DNA of 52,175 nt from Candidatus Krumholzibacteriia bacterium (GTDB lineage Bacteria > Krumholzibacteriota > Krumholzibacteriia > WVZY01 > JAKEHA01): NCBI GenBank assembly GCA_029865265.1, contig JAOUHG010000022.1, positions 1 through 52,175 of the forward strand, in the 5' to 3' direction. This document shows positions 32,799-41,747 of this stretch, piece by piece. A model generated the notes under the pieces. That model was not told where the DNA came from. It saw only the letters and a list, made by a program, of their open reading frames with translations, and made no database searches. Position 1 is the first letter of the stretch. Every line of letters begins with the position of its first letter. Position numbers and translations under genes: made by a program.

Positions 32799-34136
32799 AT
32801 GCAGTCGGATGGATCCCGCTCCCCGCAACTCATCCCCGCCGATCCGGGACTTCCCGGTCTGGAGCTGGCGTTCGATCCCGATGGCGTCATGGACGCGCTT
32901 GCGGGAAGAGCGACGGGTGCGGATCCTCCGGAGAAGGTCCGGATCACATACGTGCGCTACAAGCCCGGCACGAGCTGCGTCGTCGCGTACGCCTTCGCCT
33001 TCCGCGGCGCGGAGCCGCCCCTTGCCGGCTACGCGAAGGTCTACGGTGACTCCGACTTCGAGATCGCGCTGGCCAAGGTTGCGGACCGGCGCTGGCAGGG
33101 CGAGCGTGGGCTCCCGGCATATCTGGTGCTCGAGCGGGAGCGCTTGATCCTGTTCTTTTATCCGCACGACGCCGAGCTGCCCGGGCTGCGGCTCTTTGCG
33201 AATCCCAAGGGCATGCAGCGCGCCCTGTATGCCCACGTGCGCCATCGCTTCCCGGAGGACCGCTGGCGGATCTCCGACAGCAGGCTTCGCGTGAGCCTGG
33301 TTCGGTACAAGCCGGAGAAGCGGGCGGTGCTGCGTGTGGAGACGAAGGCAATCGAGCGCGATGGTGAAGAGCGCCGGAACCTCGTCGTGTACGGACGGGC
33401 CTACACGGCCGGTCTGGCCGCGGGCCGCTTCGATGCGATGCGTTCTCTCGAAGAGCAGGCCTCCGTCCGGGGTGTACGCGTCCCGACCGCGCTGGCGTGC
33501 CTGCCCTCCGAAGGCGTGATCCTCGTCGACTGTCTGGCGGGCGCGCCGGTGACCGTTCCTGTTCTGGGTGCCGATGGATCGCTGCCGGCACGAATCGGTG
33601 CCGCCCTGCACCGGGTGCACCAGTGCCGTCCGCGCGGCGTCGAGCGGTTGGCGCGGGCGAAGATCATGGACGGCTGTGCCGCCACCGCGGCCTCGATAGC
33701 AGCCGTGGCGCCGGGACTGGCAGGACCCGCGCGCCGCGTGACCGAAACTCTGCGGCGACTCTCCGCCCGTGTTCCGGCCGGGGAGGAAGGCCTCGTGCAC
33801 GGGGACTTTCACCCGGGGCAGATCCTCGCCGACGGCGAAGACGTCGGGCTGCTTGATTTCGACCGGGCCCATCTCGGTGAAGTCGACGAGGATCTCGGCA
33901 ACTTCCGGGCCCACCTGCTGGCGGCCGGTGGAATGGACGCCGGCGCCTGTGACGCGGTCATGGAGGCGATGTTCGCCGCACACGGCCGCGGGTGGAGGCG
34001 GGATTCCCGCGCCACGGGCTTCTGGACGGCGACGGGTCTGATCAACCTGGCGGTGCAGCCTTTCCGCACCCAGGAGCCGGCGTGGCACGAACAGATGTCG
34101 GCGCGCCTTTCACTTTGCGAGGCGATACTGCGATGA
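32799..34136 (+). CDS. APH-fold phosphotransferase, first of two
   Basis: ATG 32799 is preferred (GGGAGGGG nine bases upstream); a TTG at 32793 overlaps the ABC stop. The 445-residue product has the kinase-like APH catalytic motif HGDFHPGQIL (334-343) and metal motif LLDFDRAH (351-358). Its N-terminal part repeats a VRYKPG/VRYKPE element (residues 52-57 and 168-173), suggesting a duplicated nucleotide-binding lobe. It belongs to the wide family of small-molecule kinases that includes aminoglycoside, choline and maltose kinases. The genomic setting favours a sugar or glycan acceptor over an antibiotic. Confidence 0.85.
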   Translation: MQSDGSRSPQLIPADPGLPGLELAFDPDGVMDALAGRATGADPPEKVRITYVRYKPGTSCVVAYAFAFRGAEPPLAGYAKVYGDSDFEIALAKVADRRWQGERGLPAYLVLERERLILFFYPHDAELPGLRLFANPKGMQRALYAHVRHRFPEDRWRISDSRLRVSLVRYKPEKRAVLRVETKAIERDGEERRNLVVYGRAYTAGLAAGRFDAMRSLEEQASVRGVRVPTALACLPSEGVILVDCLAGAPVTVPVLGADGSLPARIGAALHRVHQCRPRGVERLARAKIMDGCAATAASIAAVAPGLAGPARRVTETLRRLSARVPAGEEGLVHGDFHPGQILADGEDVGLLDFDRAHLGEVDEDLGNFRAHLLAAGGMDAGACDAVMEAMFAAHGRGWRRDSRATGFWTATGLINLAVQPFRTQEPAWHEQMSARLSLCEAILR

Positions 34137-35383
34137 GCCTGCTGACGGCATCGGAACGTTTCGAACTCGCGGTTGATGTCGAGCATGCGCGGACGGTGGT
34201 GGACTTTGCGCTCGACGCGATGGCGCTGCCGCCGTCCAACGAATCGCTGCGCGTGACCCGCGTCTTCCCTTCGGGCGACGGGATGTGCATCCAGTACGTC
34301 GCGGAACGGAAGTCGCCCGGCGGGCCGGTGCGCGTCATCCTGTGCGGGTTCCTCCCCTTTGAAGAGGACGCCTTCCCGGACTGGGCCGGTCAGGGCACGG
34401 CCTTCCGCATGCCGGGCTCGGGACTCGTGGTTCCCGCGTTTCCGTTCGACCCGGGGCTTCCCGCGCTGCGCGGGATGCTCTCCGGCGAAGGTCTGGTGGC
34501 CTGGCTGCGGGAGTGCGGCGTGGGCGTCACCGATGCGGGTGCGGTGGAGACGAAGCTGCTGGGATACCGCCTGCTGCGCCGATGCGTGCTGAAGCACACC
34601 GTGCGCGGTGCGGACGGGAGGATCGAACGAATCGTGACCAAGCTCGTGCGCCCGCGCCGCGGCGGGGCGATGGCGTCGACCTGGCGTGCGCTCTCCGGCG
34701 CGGGGCCCGCGGACGTCCGCCTGCCCCGCCTCCTGGCCGTCAACGAGGCGTCCGGAGCGGTCGGGATGGAGCATGTTGCGGGCCGTTCGTTGCACGACTG
34801 TATCGGTGACGTCGGTTTTGCCGACGCGTGTGAGGCCGCGGGCGAGGTGCTCAACGCGCTGTACGCCCGGTCCGTTCCGAACGGCCTGCCCGCGCGTTCT
34901 GCCGCGGATGAGTTGAGGTCGCTCGATCGATGCGGCGGGCTCATGGCACGCACGTGCCCGGCGGACACGGGGCCGGTGGAACGGCTGATCACCAGGCTGA
35001 AGCGATTCCCCCCGCCGACGCCGGTCCCGCGCGTCGCACACGGTGATTTCTACGACAAGCAACTCATCCTCTCTTCCGGAGGCATGGTCATGATCGACTG
35101 GGACCTCGCATGCGCTGGCGACCCGGCCATGGATGCGGGCAACTTTCTGGCGCACCTCGAGCTCAGGGAGCTGCAGCATCCGGCTGCGGGCGACGGCATC
35201 GAGGCGGGAAGGCTGCGGCTGCTGGCCACGCTGGCGGGTTGCAGCGAAGGGGAACGTTGGTGGCGGGCTGCGTCTCTGACGCGGCTCGCGGTCCTGTATC
35301 GCTGGAGACCACGATGGAGGCATCTGTTTCCCGCGATCGTTGCGAAGGCCGACGAGGCCCTCGACCGAGGTGGCTACAGATGA
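34133..35383 (+). CDS. APH-fold phosphotransferase, second of two
   Basis: The 416-residue protein has HGDFYDKQ (303-310) and MIDWDLACAGD (320-330), the catalytic and metal motifs of the APH/choline-kinase fold. It is only remotely similar to its upstream neighbour outside these motifs, so the two genes are not a recent duplication and may phosphorylate different positions or substrates. ATG 34133 overlaps the stop before it and its own TGA overlaps the barrel gene, indicating tight coupling of phosphotransfer with export. Confidence 0.85.
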   Translation: MSLLTASERFELAVDVEHARTVVDFALDAMALPPSNESLRVTRVFPSGDGMCIQYVAERKSPGGPVRVILCGFLPFEEDAFPDWAGQGTAFRMPGSGLVVPAFPFDPGLPALRGMLSGEGLVAWLRECGVGVTDAGAVETKLLGYRLLRRCVLKHTVRGADGRIERIVTKLVRPRRGGAMASTWRALSGAGPADVRLPRLLAVNEASGAVGMEHVAGRSLHDCIGDVGFADACEAAGEVLNALYARSVPNGLPARSAADELRSLDRCGGLMARTCPADTGPVERLITRLKRFPPPTPVPRVAHGDFYDKQLILSSGGMVMIDWDLACAGDPAMDAGNFLAHLELRELQHPAAGDGIEAGRLRLLATLAGCSEGERWWRAASLTRLAVLYRWRPRWRHLFPAIVAKADEALDRGGYR

Positions 35384-37170
35384 GGACCGGACTGGTCTGC
35401 ATGACGCTGGTGGCGCTGGTGGTTTCCGCGGGGACCGCCACGGCGGCAAAGAAGAAGCCCGAACCCGAGTACCAGAAGCTGAAGCTCCAGGCGGGCATGA
35501 GTCTCGAGGTGGAGGGCCAGTTGAACGAGGCCGGACTCTTTGTCGCCGAAGACCTGACGCCGCTCGAGGAGGCGCGCAAGCCGAAGTTGCGGGCGCCCAT
35601 CCAGGCGATCGACCGTGGCGCTCGCACGATCCAGGTGCTGGGAATGACCATCCAGGTCAGGGACGACACGGAGTTCGACGGCGGTTCCTTCGATGACCTG
35701 AAGACCGGGCAGCACATCGAGGTCAAGATTTCCGTGCGGGAAGGCGGCTGGAAGGCGTCATCCATCGAGACGCTGAACGTGAAGCCCGGCGTCAAGGTGA
35801 AGGTGACTGTGACCCGTGTTTTGGCCGACGGGGTCCCGCCGGACACGCTCGATTGTTCCGGCTTCCTGATACTCCTCACCGAGGAAGCCGACGTGAACGA
35901 GGAGTCCCGCCGCCCCGATTCGAGGGAACGGCGGCTCTTTCGCGACCTCGCGCACGACGACGCCGGGAGCTTCGACCACGGCGTTCCGCTGGCGCATCGC
36001 CGCGTGCATCTGGCGGCGGAGTACCGGCACAAGTGGGAATCGAACTCCGACCAGGATCTGTCCCCGTCGTTCGAATCGGACACCGAGGACACCGAGCCGC
36101 AGCTCCGGCTGATGGCCGCGTTTCTCCCGTCACAGCGTTTCCGCTTCCTGGGCCAGTTGCGCGCGCGGCAGAACTTCGTCGTCGACTCCCCGGAGGGTGG
36201 TGGAGACTCGGAGGAGATCAAGCTGGAGGTGTTGCAGCTCGTGGCCCTGGCGCGTGACATCGGTGGCGCCCCCGTCGCCGTGCAGGCGGGGAGGCAGCGC
36301 TACAAGGAACCGCGCGAGTGGCTCTACGACGACTACCTCGATGCCGTCCGGGTGAGCGTCTATCCCTGGCAACGGTTCTCCTTCGAAGCCTCGGTGATCG
36401 ATGGGCGGAACTCCTACAAGGACAAGTTCCAGACCTGGACGGATGCGCTCGGCATGCTGACGGCCGGTGTCTACGGCGGTCTCGCGTCGGCCTACGTGTG
36501 GAAGCGATGGGACAGCGACGAGGCGCGCAAACGTGAGCCGCTGTGGGCCGGGGTGCGCTACCGGGGCGGTTCATCGCGGTGGCTGCAGCCGTGGGGAGAA
36601 TTGGCCGCCATGCGCGGCGAAGACAAGCACCGCAACCTCGACGCGTGGGCGTTCGACGTGGGGGCCACCGCCCGGGCCAGAACGGTGCCGCTGCAGCCGT
36701 CCGTCACCGTGGGCTACGCCGTGGGCTCCGGCAACCCGATCGACGGCGACGCGGACGACCACCGCTTCCGGCAGTCCGGCTTCGAGGACAACACGGCGCG
36801 AATGAACGGGCTGGGCCTGGTCAGATACTACGGTGCCGGTTTGGACCCCGAGCTCTCCAACATCACGATCTTCACCGCCGGCGCCGGCTTCTGCCCGCTT
36901 CCGTACCTTTCCATCGAGGCGATCTACCACCATTATGTCCAGCATCATCCCGCGGACGAAGTCCGCGGCCGGCTGGTTGACCCGCCGGCACGCCCCAACG
37001 GCGTCGATCCGCAACTGGGCGACGGCGTGGATGTCGTGACGGGCCTGTATAATGTATGGAACCATGTTTCCGCGGTATGGACCCTCGCGTGGTTCCTGCC
37101 GGGGGCGGCCTTTGCGCCGCGCGAGCAGACTGCGTTCCTCAACCGCATCGAGCTCCGTTTCGAACTATGA
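35380..37170 (+). CDS. Outer-membrane export barrel of alginate-export type with N-terminal DUF5666-like domain
   Basis: The 596-residue protein starts with a signal peptide (about 1-22, cut after ATA). Residues 38-168 form a DUF5666-like beta domain (VLGMTIQVRDDTEFDGGSFDD...), homologous to the periplasmic domain of the kinase at 22695. Residues about 205-596 are an amphipathic-strand beta barrel resembling AlgE (Alginate_exp), with the AGRQRYKEPREW element and a C-terminal strand ending in FEL, as needed for outer-membrane insertion. AlgE-type barrels let anionic polysaccharides out. The ATG overlaps the preceding stop. The barrel call is good; the exact substrate is unknown. Confidence 0.82.
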   Translation: MRTGLVCMTLVALVVSAGTATAAKKKPEPEYQKLKLQAGMSLEVEGQLNEAGLFVAEDLTPLEEARKPKLRAPIQAIDRGARTIQVLGMTIQVRDDTEFDGGSFDDLKTGQHIEVKISVREGGWKASSIETLNVKPGVKVKVTVTRVLADGVPPDTLDCSGFLILLTEEADVNEESRRPDSRERRLFRDLAHDDAGSFDHGVPLAHRRVHLAAEYRHKWESNSDQDLSPSFESDTEDTEPQLRLMAAFLPSQRFRFLGQLRARQNFVVDSPEGGGDSEEIKLEVLQLVALARDIGGAPVAVQAGRQRYKEPREWLYDDYLDAVRVSVYPWQRFSFEASVIDGRNSYKDKFQTWTDALGMLTAGVYGGLASAYVWKRWDSDEARKREPLWAGVRYRGGSSRWLQPWGELAAMRGEDKHRNLDAWAFDVGATARARTVPLQPSVTVGYAVGSGNPIDGDADDHRFRQSGFEDNTARMNGLGLVRYYGAGLDPELSNITIFTAGAGFCPLPYLSIEAIYHHYVQHHPADEVRGRLVDPPARPNGVDPQLGDGVDVVTGLYNVWNHVSAVWTLAWFLPGAAFAPREQTAFLNRIELRFEL

Positions 37171-39152
37171 TGCACCGGGTTTCCGCACGATTGCTGTTGG
37201 CCGCGCTGCTGGCGGGAATCCTGCCGGATGCGGCTCCGCGCGTATACGCGCGGCTCATCCCGTGTCTGTCCGGTTTCGTGCGCACGAGCGGTGGATCTCC
37301 GGTGGCGGGGGCCGATCTCGATTTCTTCGTCTCCGGCACCGGCGAGAAGCTCATCACGCCCGGCGACAACACGGATGCCACCGGCTTCTACAACGTCTGC
37401 GTGCTACCCGGCGTGTACGACGTCACGTTTGCGCCACCGCCCGGGACCCGGCTGCTGGGAAGAGTGTTTCCGCAGCTCGACCTGACGGCCAACGTGGGTC
37501 GCGAACTCAACGTTACCCTCGAGACCGGCTTCGTCATGTCGGGGTCTGTCACCTCGGCCTCGAGCGGACAGGGGGTCGAGGGTGTGGACTTCGACGCCGA
37601 CGTCGTTGGCGGTGGCCGCCTATTCACTCCCGACGACAACACGGATGCCAACGGCGATTACCGCGTGGTCGTTCCGGCCGGCCTCTTCCGTTTCCGCTAC
37701 GAACCCGTGCCGGGGTCGCGGCTGCGCGGCCTCGAGATGGACTCGGTGGCGGTGGCGGGGGACCAGTTGATCGACGTGGTGCTCGAGGACGGCCTGCTGC
37801 TCTTCGGGCGCGTGCGCTCGGGATCCGGGGCGGCGCTGGCCGGTGTCACCGTCGACCTGCGCGACGGGGTGACCGGCGAGAAGGTGTTCGTGGCGAACAA
37901 CGACACCGATGCGGCGGGTGACTACTCCGTCGCGGTGCCGGCGGGAACCTTCGAACTGCGTTACGTGCCGCCCCGTGGCGCTCCATACGTGGCTGTTTCG
38001 ATTGCCGGGTTCCAGATCGGCGCGGACACGCAGCGCGACCAGGTGCTCCAGGACGGTCATCGCGTGACGGTCATCGTCAGGGACTTCAACGGGGAGTTCG
38101 TGGTCCTGGCCGATATCGACGTCAAGGAGAACCCCGGCGGGGCCAAGGTGTTCACGCCCCACGACCGAACGGACTCCGCCGGCGCCGCGGAACTCGCGCT
38201 CGTGTCCGGATCCTACGACCTCAGGATCGATCCGCCCGCGGGCACGACGCTGGACCGCGTGGAACTGACCGGCGTCGCAATCGACGCCGACACCACCATC
38301 ACGGTCGTGCTGCCCGAGGTGGCGCGGTGGCGCGTGACGGGGCGTTTGACCGATCCTGCCGGCACCGGGCTCCCAGGCGTGCAGGTGGACGCCAGGCTGA
38401 GCCCATCCGGGCAATCCGTGTTCATTCCGTCTCCGTTCTCGGACGCGGCCGGAGACCTGGACCTCTCCATTCCCGGCGGGCTCTACAACGTCCACTTCTC
38501 CCCGCCCAGGGGTTCGCGGTCCGTCGGCATCGAGATCGCGAACGTGGCCGTTGCCGGCGACTCCTCGTGGGGAAACATCCCGTTGCAGGACGGGCTGCTG
38601 GTGACGATCGTGGTGAATAGTCCGGACGGCCGCGCGGTTGCGAATGCAAACCTCGATTTCTACGTCGGCGCCAGCAGCTCGCGCGAGTTCGTTCCGCACG
38701 ATCGCACGGACGCGGCTGGCAGCACGGTGGTTGCGCTGCTGCCGGGCGAGTGGCGAATCCGCGTGAAGCCGCCCTCGGGAAGCGGTTATGAGTCGCTGAC
38801 GGCGGGACCGGCGGCGGTGTTCAACGACACCACGATCACGATCGTGTTGCGTCAGCGGATTTCTTCGAGCCCTCCGGCCGTGTCCCTGGGTGCTGCGTTT
38901 CCGAACCCGTTCCGTGACCTCGCCACCGTCGGCTACGAAGTCGGAGCAACGACCGACGTCACGCTCGATGTATTCGACGTTCGCGGGAGCAGGGTGCGGG
39001 TGCTCCGCAGACAGGAGGCGGTTTCGGGCCGGTTCGAGGCTTCGTGGGACGGAACGGACGATCGCGGGCGCGGCGTGCCCACGGGGGTCTATTTCATCAG
39101 GCTGCGGACCTCGCTGGGAGACGCGACTCGCAAGGTTCTGGTACTTCGCTAG
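37167..39152 (+). CDS. Secreted six-repeat protein with FlgD-like C-terminal domain (first paralogue)
   Basis: The 661-residue protein has a signal peptide (about 1-28), six repeats of about 90 residues related to carboxypeptidase-regulatory/B-type (Cna-B-like) beta sandwiches, and a C-terminal FlgD-Ig/por-type sorting domain (from AFPNPF near residue 576 to VLVLR). Each repeat carries a PGDNTDATGFY-like turn and a PPG element. ATG 37167 overlaps the barrel gene stop. Its place at the end of the operon suggests the surface protein on which the glycan acts, or a scaffold for it. No catalytic residues of a peptidase are present. Confidence 0.82.
   Translation: MMHRVSARLLLAALLAGILPDAAPRVYARLIPCLSGFVRTSGGSPVAGADLDFFVSGTGEKLITPGDNTDATGFYNVCVLPGVYDVTFAPPPGTRLLGRVFPQLDLTANVGRELNVTLETGFVMSGSVTSASSGQGVEGVDFDADVVGGGRLFTPDDNTDANGDYRVVVPAGLFRFRYEPVPGSRLRGLEMDSVAVAGDQLIDVVLEDGLLLFGRVRSGSGAALAGVTVDLRDGVTGEKVFVANNDTDAAGDYSVAVPAGTFELRYVPPRGAPYVAVSIAGFQIGADTQRDQVLQDGHRVTVIVRDFNGEFVVLADIDVKENPGGAKVFTPHDRTDSAGAAELALVSGSYDLRIDPPAGTTLDRVELTGVAIDADTTITVVLPEVARWRVTGRLTDPAGTGLPGVQVDARLSPSGQSVFIPSPFSDAAGDLDLSIPGGLYNVHFSPPRGSRSVGIEIANVAVAGDSSWGNIPLQDGLLVTIVVNSPDGRAVANANLDFYVGASSSREFVPHDRTDAAGSTVVALLPGEWRIRVKPPSGSGYESLTAGPAAVFNDTTITIVLRQRISSSPPAVSLGAAFPNPFRDLATVGYEVGATTDVTLDVFDVRGSRVRVLRRQEAVSGRFEASWDGTDDRGRGVPTGVYFIRLRTSLGDATRKVLVLR
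37254..38855 (+). repeat. Six tandem protein-coding repeats of about 270 bases
   Basis: Six units encode similar beta-sandwich modules that differ in sequence but share D-G-x-x-x-x-G-x-V, D(N/R)TDAxG and PPxG landmarks. The units are diverged at the DNA level, so the array is old and not prone to slippage. Confidence 0.75.
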
Positions 39153-39187
39153 CAGCCGATTTGCACGACAACGAGACGGGGGTGGCC

Positions 39188-41146
39188 ATGAAGCGCGGTC
39201 TTGCAGGTATGATGGTTCTGTTGGCGGTCTCATCGCCGGCGTGGGCGCAGTTCTCGATTTCTGGAATCGTCCGCAACCCGGCTCTGGCGCCCGTGGCGGG
39301 CGTCCAGGTGGTGCTCTCGGACGGCAACGGGAACCCGATCGGGACGCCGCTGATTCTGACCAACGCGGCGGGCTTCTACACCATATCCCCCCTGCCTCCC
39401 GACAACTACATCGTCGGGTTCGAGCCACCCAGCGCCACGCATCTTGTGCCCGCCCGCCTGCCGGTGACGGTGGGCGGCGCGAACACGACGCTCAACGCCA
39501 ATCTGGCCGCGGGCGTTCTGCTTTCCGGGACGGTGACGGACACGACCGGCGTGCCCATTCCCAACGTCGACCTCAAGGTGGAGGATCGCGCCACCAACGA
39601 GGTTGTCTACACGGTAGGGGACAACACGGATGTCAATGGCTTCTATGACATCGTGATCCCCGCGGGGGAGTTCGATATCACGTGGCGGGCGGTCGCGCCC
39701 GGGGCGCTGCCCTGGATCCGCGTGATCCGCCGCGAAATCATCTCAACCGATACGGTCATTGACATCCAGATGGTGATAGGCGTGTTCGTCAGCGGGCACG
39801 TGACGCGGCCGGGCGGAATTCCGGTGGCGGAGGTGAACCTGGACTTCATAGACGCCACCAGCGGCCTCAAGCTCGACACGCCGGGAGACGTCACCGACCT
39901 AACCGGCTTCTACCAGGTGCACGTTCCCATCGCCGACTACGAGGTGAGGGTGAAACCCGCGCCGCTCGACCACCTGCTCGGTGTCGAATTGTTGAGCGTG
40001 CCCGTGGCGGCCGACCGGCTGCTGGACGTCTCGCTCGAACCTGGCGTCGCGGTGTCGGGCGTTGTCACGGGGGTGGGTGCGGCTCCGGAGCCCGAGGTCG
40101 AGATCGAGGTGAGAGAAGCGGGCGGGTCGAAGCGCTACACGCCGTTTTCGACCACGGATCTCGCCGGCGCTTACTCGATCGTGGTGCCCGCAGGAGTGTC
40201 GCTCACGATCGACTACATCCCGCCGGTCCCGACGAAGCGCGCGCCCGTCCGGGTGGGTCCGGCGGCCTACGCTGTCGATCAGACGATCAATGTCACCGTG
40301 CCAGCCGGTGTCTGGCTTTCCGGCACGGTGACGAACACCTCGCTGGTTCCCGCACCCGGCGTGAACCTCGACCTGAAGGACCCGGTCACGGGGGCCTCGT
40401 TGCCGGTAGGCGGCGACGTGACGGACGCCGCCGGCAGCTTCGTGATGACGGTACTGCCGGGAACCTACACGGTGGAGGTGGAGCCTGCCGTGGCCAGCCT
40501 CCTCGTGGCGAAACGCTTCAGCCAGGTCGTGGCGGGTGACGTGGCCGTCGCCGTCCAGCTCGATACCGGCGTTGTCGTGCACGGCAACGTGACGGACTCC
40601 CACTACCTGGGGATCCCCGACTACCGCGTCGAGGCGTTCGACATCAACGCGGCCACCACGGTCTTTGCGCCGTCCGCGGTGACGGATGCAACCGGCGCCT
40701 ACGCAATGGTGGTGCGGAGGCTGCGCACCTATCGATTCACATTCCGTCCGGGTCCGACCAGCGGGGTCACGGATACACTCGTGGTCGATGAAAGCTTCGT
40801 GTCGATCCGCACCGTGGTGAATGCAATGGTGGCCGGTTCGCTCGCGACGGGCGCGGCGTCGCCCCGTTCCTCGTTCCTTCTGCTGCAGAACCACCCGAAC
40901 CCGTTCAATCCGCTCACGCACGTGCGTTTCCGTCTGGAACACGCCGGACGCTTGGACCTGCGCGTGTACGATGCCCGGGGGACGCTGGTCCGCGTGCTGG
41001 AAAGCGGGGTGCTTCCGGCAGGCGACCACGTGGTTGCCTGGGACGGCCGCGGCCAGGACGGCGTCCCGGCGAGCAGCGGGATCTACTTCTGCCGGCTCGA
41101 GGCGGGCGGCGGGAGGGCAACCATCAAGATGGTGCTCCTCAAGTGA
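39188..41146 (+). CDS. Secreted six-repeat protein with FlgD-like C-terminal domain (second paralogue)
   Basis: From ATG 39188 (GGGGGTGG just upstream) the protein has 652 residues: a signal peptide cut near AWAQ (about residue 21), six repeats of about 88 residues similar to those of the preceding gene (G-x-V-T-x-x-x-x-x-P-x-x-x-V-x-L-x-V, DNTDVNGFY, PAG), and a C-terminal sorting domain (NHPNPFNPLTHV to MVLLK). It lies 35 bases after its paralogue and is the last gene before the terminator at 41178. The pair may form a hetero-oligomeric surface layer. No enzyme motif is seen. Confidence 0.82.
   Translation: MKRGLAGMMVLLAVSSPAWAQFSISGIVRNPALAPVAGVQVVLSDGNGNPIGTPLILTNAAGFYTISPLPPDNYIVGFEPPSATHLVPARLPVTVGGANTTLNANLAAGVLLSGTVTDTTGVPIPNVDLKVEDRATNEVVYTVGDNTDVNGFYDIVIPAGEFDITWRAVAPGALPWIRVIRREIISTDTVIDIQMVIGVFVSGHVTRPGGIPVAEVNLDFIDATSGLKLDTPGDVTDLTGFYQVHVPIADYEVRVKPAPLDHLLGVELLSVPVAADRLLDVSLEPGVAVSGVVTGVGAAPEPEVEIEVREAGGSKRYTPFSTTDLAGAYSIVVPAGVSLTIDYIPPVPTKRAPVRVGPAAYAVDQTINVTVPAGVWLSGTVTNTSLVPAPGVNLDLKDPVTGASLPVGGDVTDAAGSFVMTVLPGTYTVEVEPAVASLLVAKRFSQVVAGDVAVAVQLDTGVVVHGNVTDSHYLGIPDYRVEAFDINAATTVFAPSAVTDATGAYAMVVRRLRTYRFTFRPGPTSGVTDTLVVDESFVSIRTVVNAMVAGSLATGAASPRSSFLLLQNHPNPFNPLTHVRFRLEHAGRLDLRVYDARGTLVRVLESGVLPAGDHVVAWDGRGQDGVPASSGIYFCRLEAGGGRATIKMVLLK
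39251..40832 (+). repeat. Six tandem protein-coding repeats of about 265 bases
   Basis: The second array has the same number of modules as the first, with each unit beginning near (V/L/F)SG(T/H/V)V. The equal count in both paralogues suggests duplication of a complete six-unit ancestor. Confidence 0.7.
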
Positions 41147-41177
41147 TATGGAAGTGACTGTATTCCCAAAAACAGAA

Positions 41178-41203
41178 AGTCCTCCCGGGTGACCGGGAGG
41201 ACT
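41178..41203. terminator. Bidirectional terminator between operon end and lipoprotein gene
   Basis: AGTCCTCCCGG (41178-41188) and CCGGGAGGACT (41193-41203) form an 11-base perfect stem with loop GTGA. On the minus strand it is followed by TTCTGTTTTTGG, a good U-tract for the lipoprotein gene; on the plus strand the tail is CTCTGC, so termination of the glycan operon may be weaker. Confidence 0.8.
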
Positions 41204-41231
41204 CTCTGCTGCGTACGCTCTCGGGAGAGGA

Positions 41232-41666
41232 CTAGTCCTGCAGCCCGGGAGTCTGCCCCTTGCGATTGGGGACGGGTGTGCGGTTGGTGATGACCACCGC
41301 CGCGTAGTTGCTCTCCGCGTTCTTTACGCTGACCGAGGTCACACGATACTCGTACTCGTGCGAGAAGGCAGCGCTTCCGTCCGTGAACGAGGACTGCGAA
41401 ACCACCGACGGGTTGAGCCGCGCGATGTTGCTGTTCTCGGTATCCAGACGGTAGACATTGTATCCGCGCACGTTCAACTGCGTGCTTGGATCCCAGCTGA
41501 CACGAATGTCCCCACCGTTCACGATCTCGGCCCGGACGTTCGTCGGTGCGAGGACCGGCGCTTCGTTCTGCACGACGGGTGCAACCGTTTCATCGGCGCA
41601 GCCGGCGAGCAGCGCGGTCAGGGCGAGCAGCGCGAACGCGAGCGTGATGCGCTTGCGAAACGCCAT
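41232..41666 (-). CDS. Lipoprotein with one fibronectin type III-like domain
   Basis: The 144-residue precursor has a signal peptide ending in a lipobox LLAGC (Cys about 22), so it is lipidated and exported. Residues about 38-130 form a single FN3-like beta sandwich (APTNVRAEI, RVSWDPS, GYNVYRLD, YEYRVTSVS). AGGAGG stands eight bases before the ATG. It is convergent with the glycan operon, sharing the terminator region. Its role is unknown; small FN3 lipoproteins are common surface proteins in FCB bacteria. Confidence 0.82.
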   Translation of the reverse strand: MAFRKRITLAFALLALTALLAGCADETVAPVVQNEAPVLAPTNVRAEIVNGGDIRVSWDPSTQLNVRGYNVYRLDTENSNIARLNPSVVSQSSFTDGSAAFSHEYEYRVTSVSVKNAESNYAAVVITNRTPVPNRKGQTPGLQD

Positions 41667-41747
41667 AATGAGTGCCTCCTGAGTCTGCTGCCGCGAAACG
41701 GGGCGACCGTCCCGATCGCGTCTCTTGCTTGCCTGCGATTGCTCATG

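Noticed and set aside
32799-35383. Aminoglycoside resistance genes
   Set aside because: The APH fold is shared by many sugar and alcohol kinases, and overlaps with exporter and barrel genes argue for a glycan role.
37167-41146. Active carboxypeptidases
   Set aside because: Only the regulatory-like beta-sandwich repeats are present; no zinc-peptidase HxxE...H motifs or catalytic domain.
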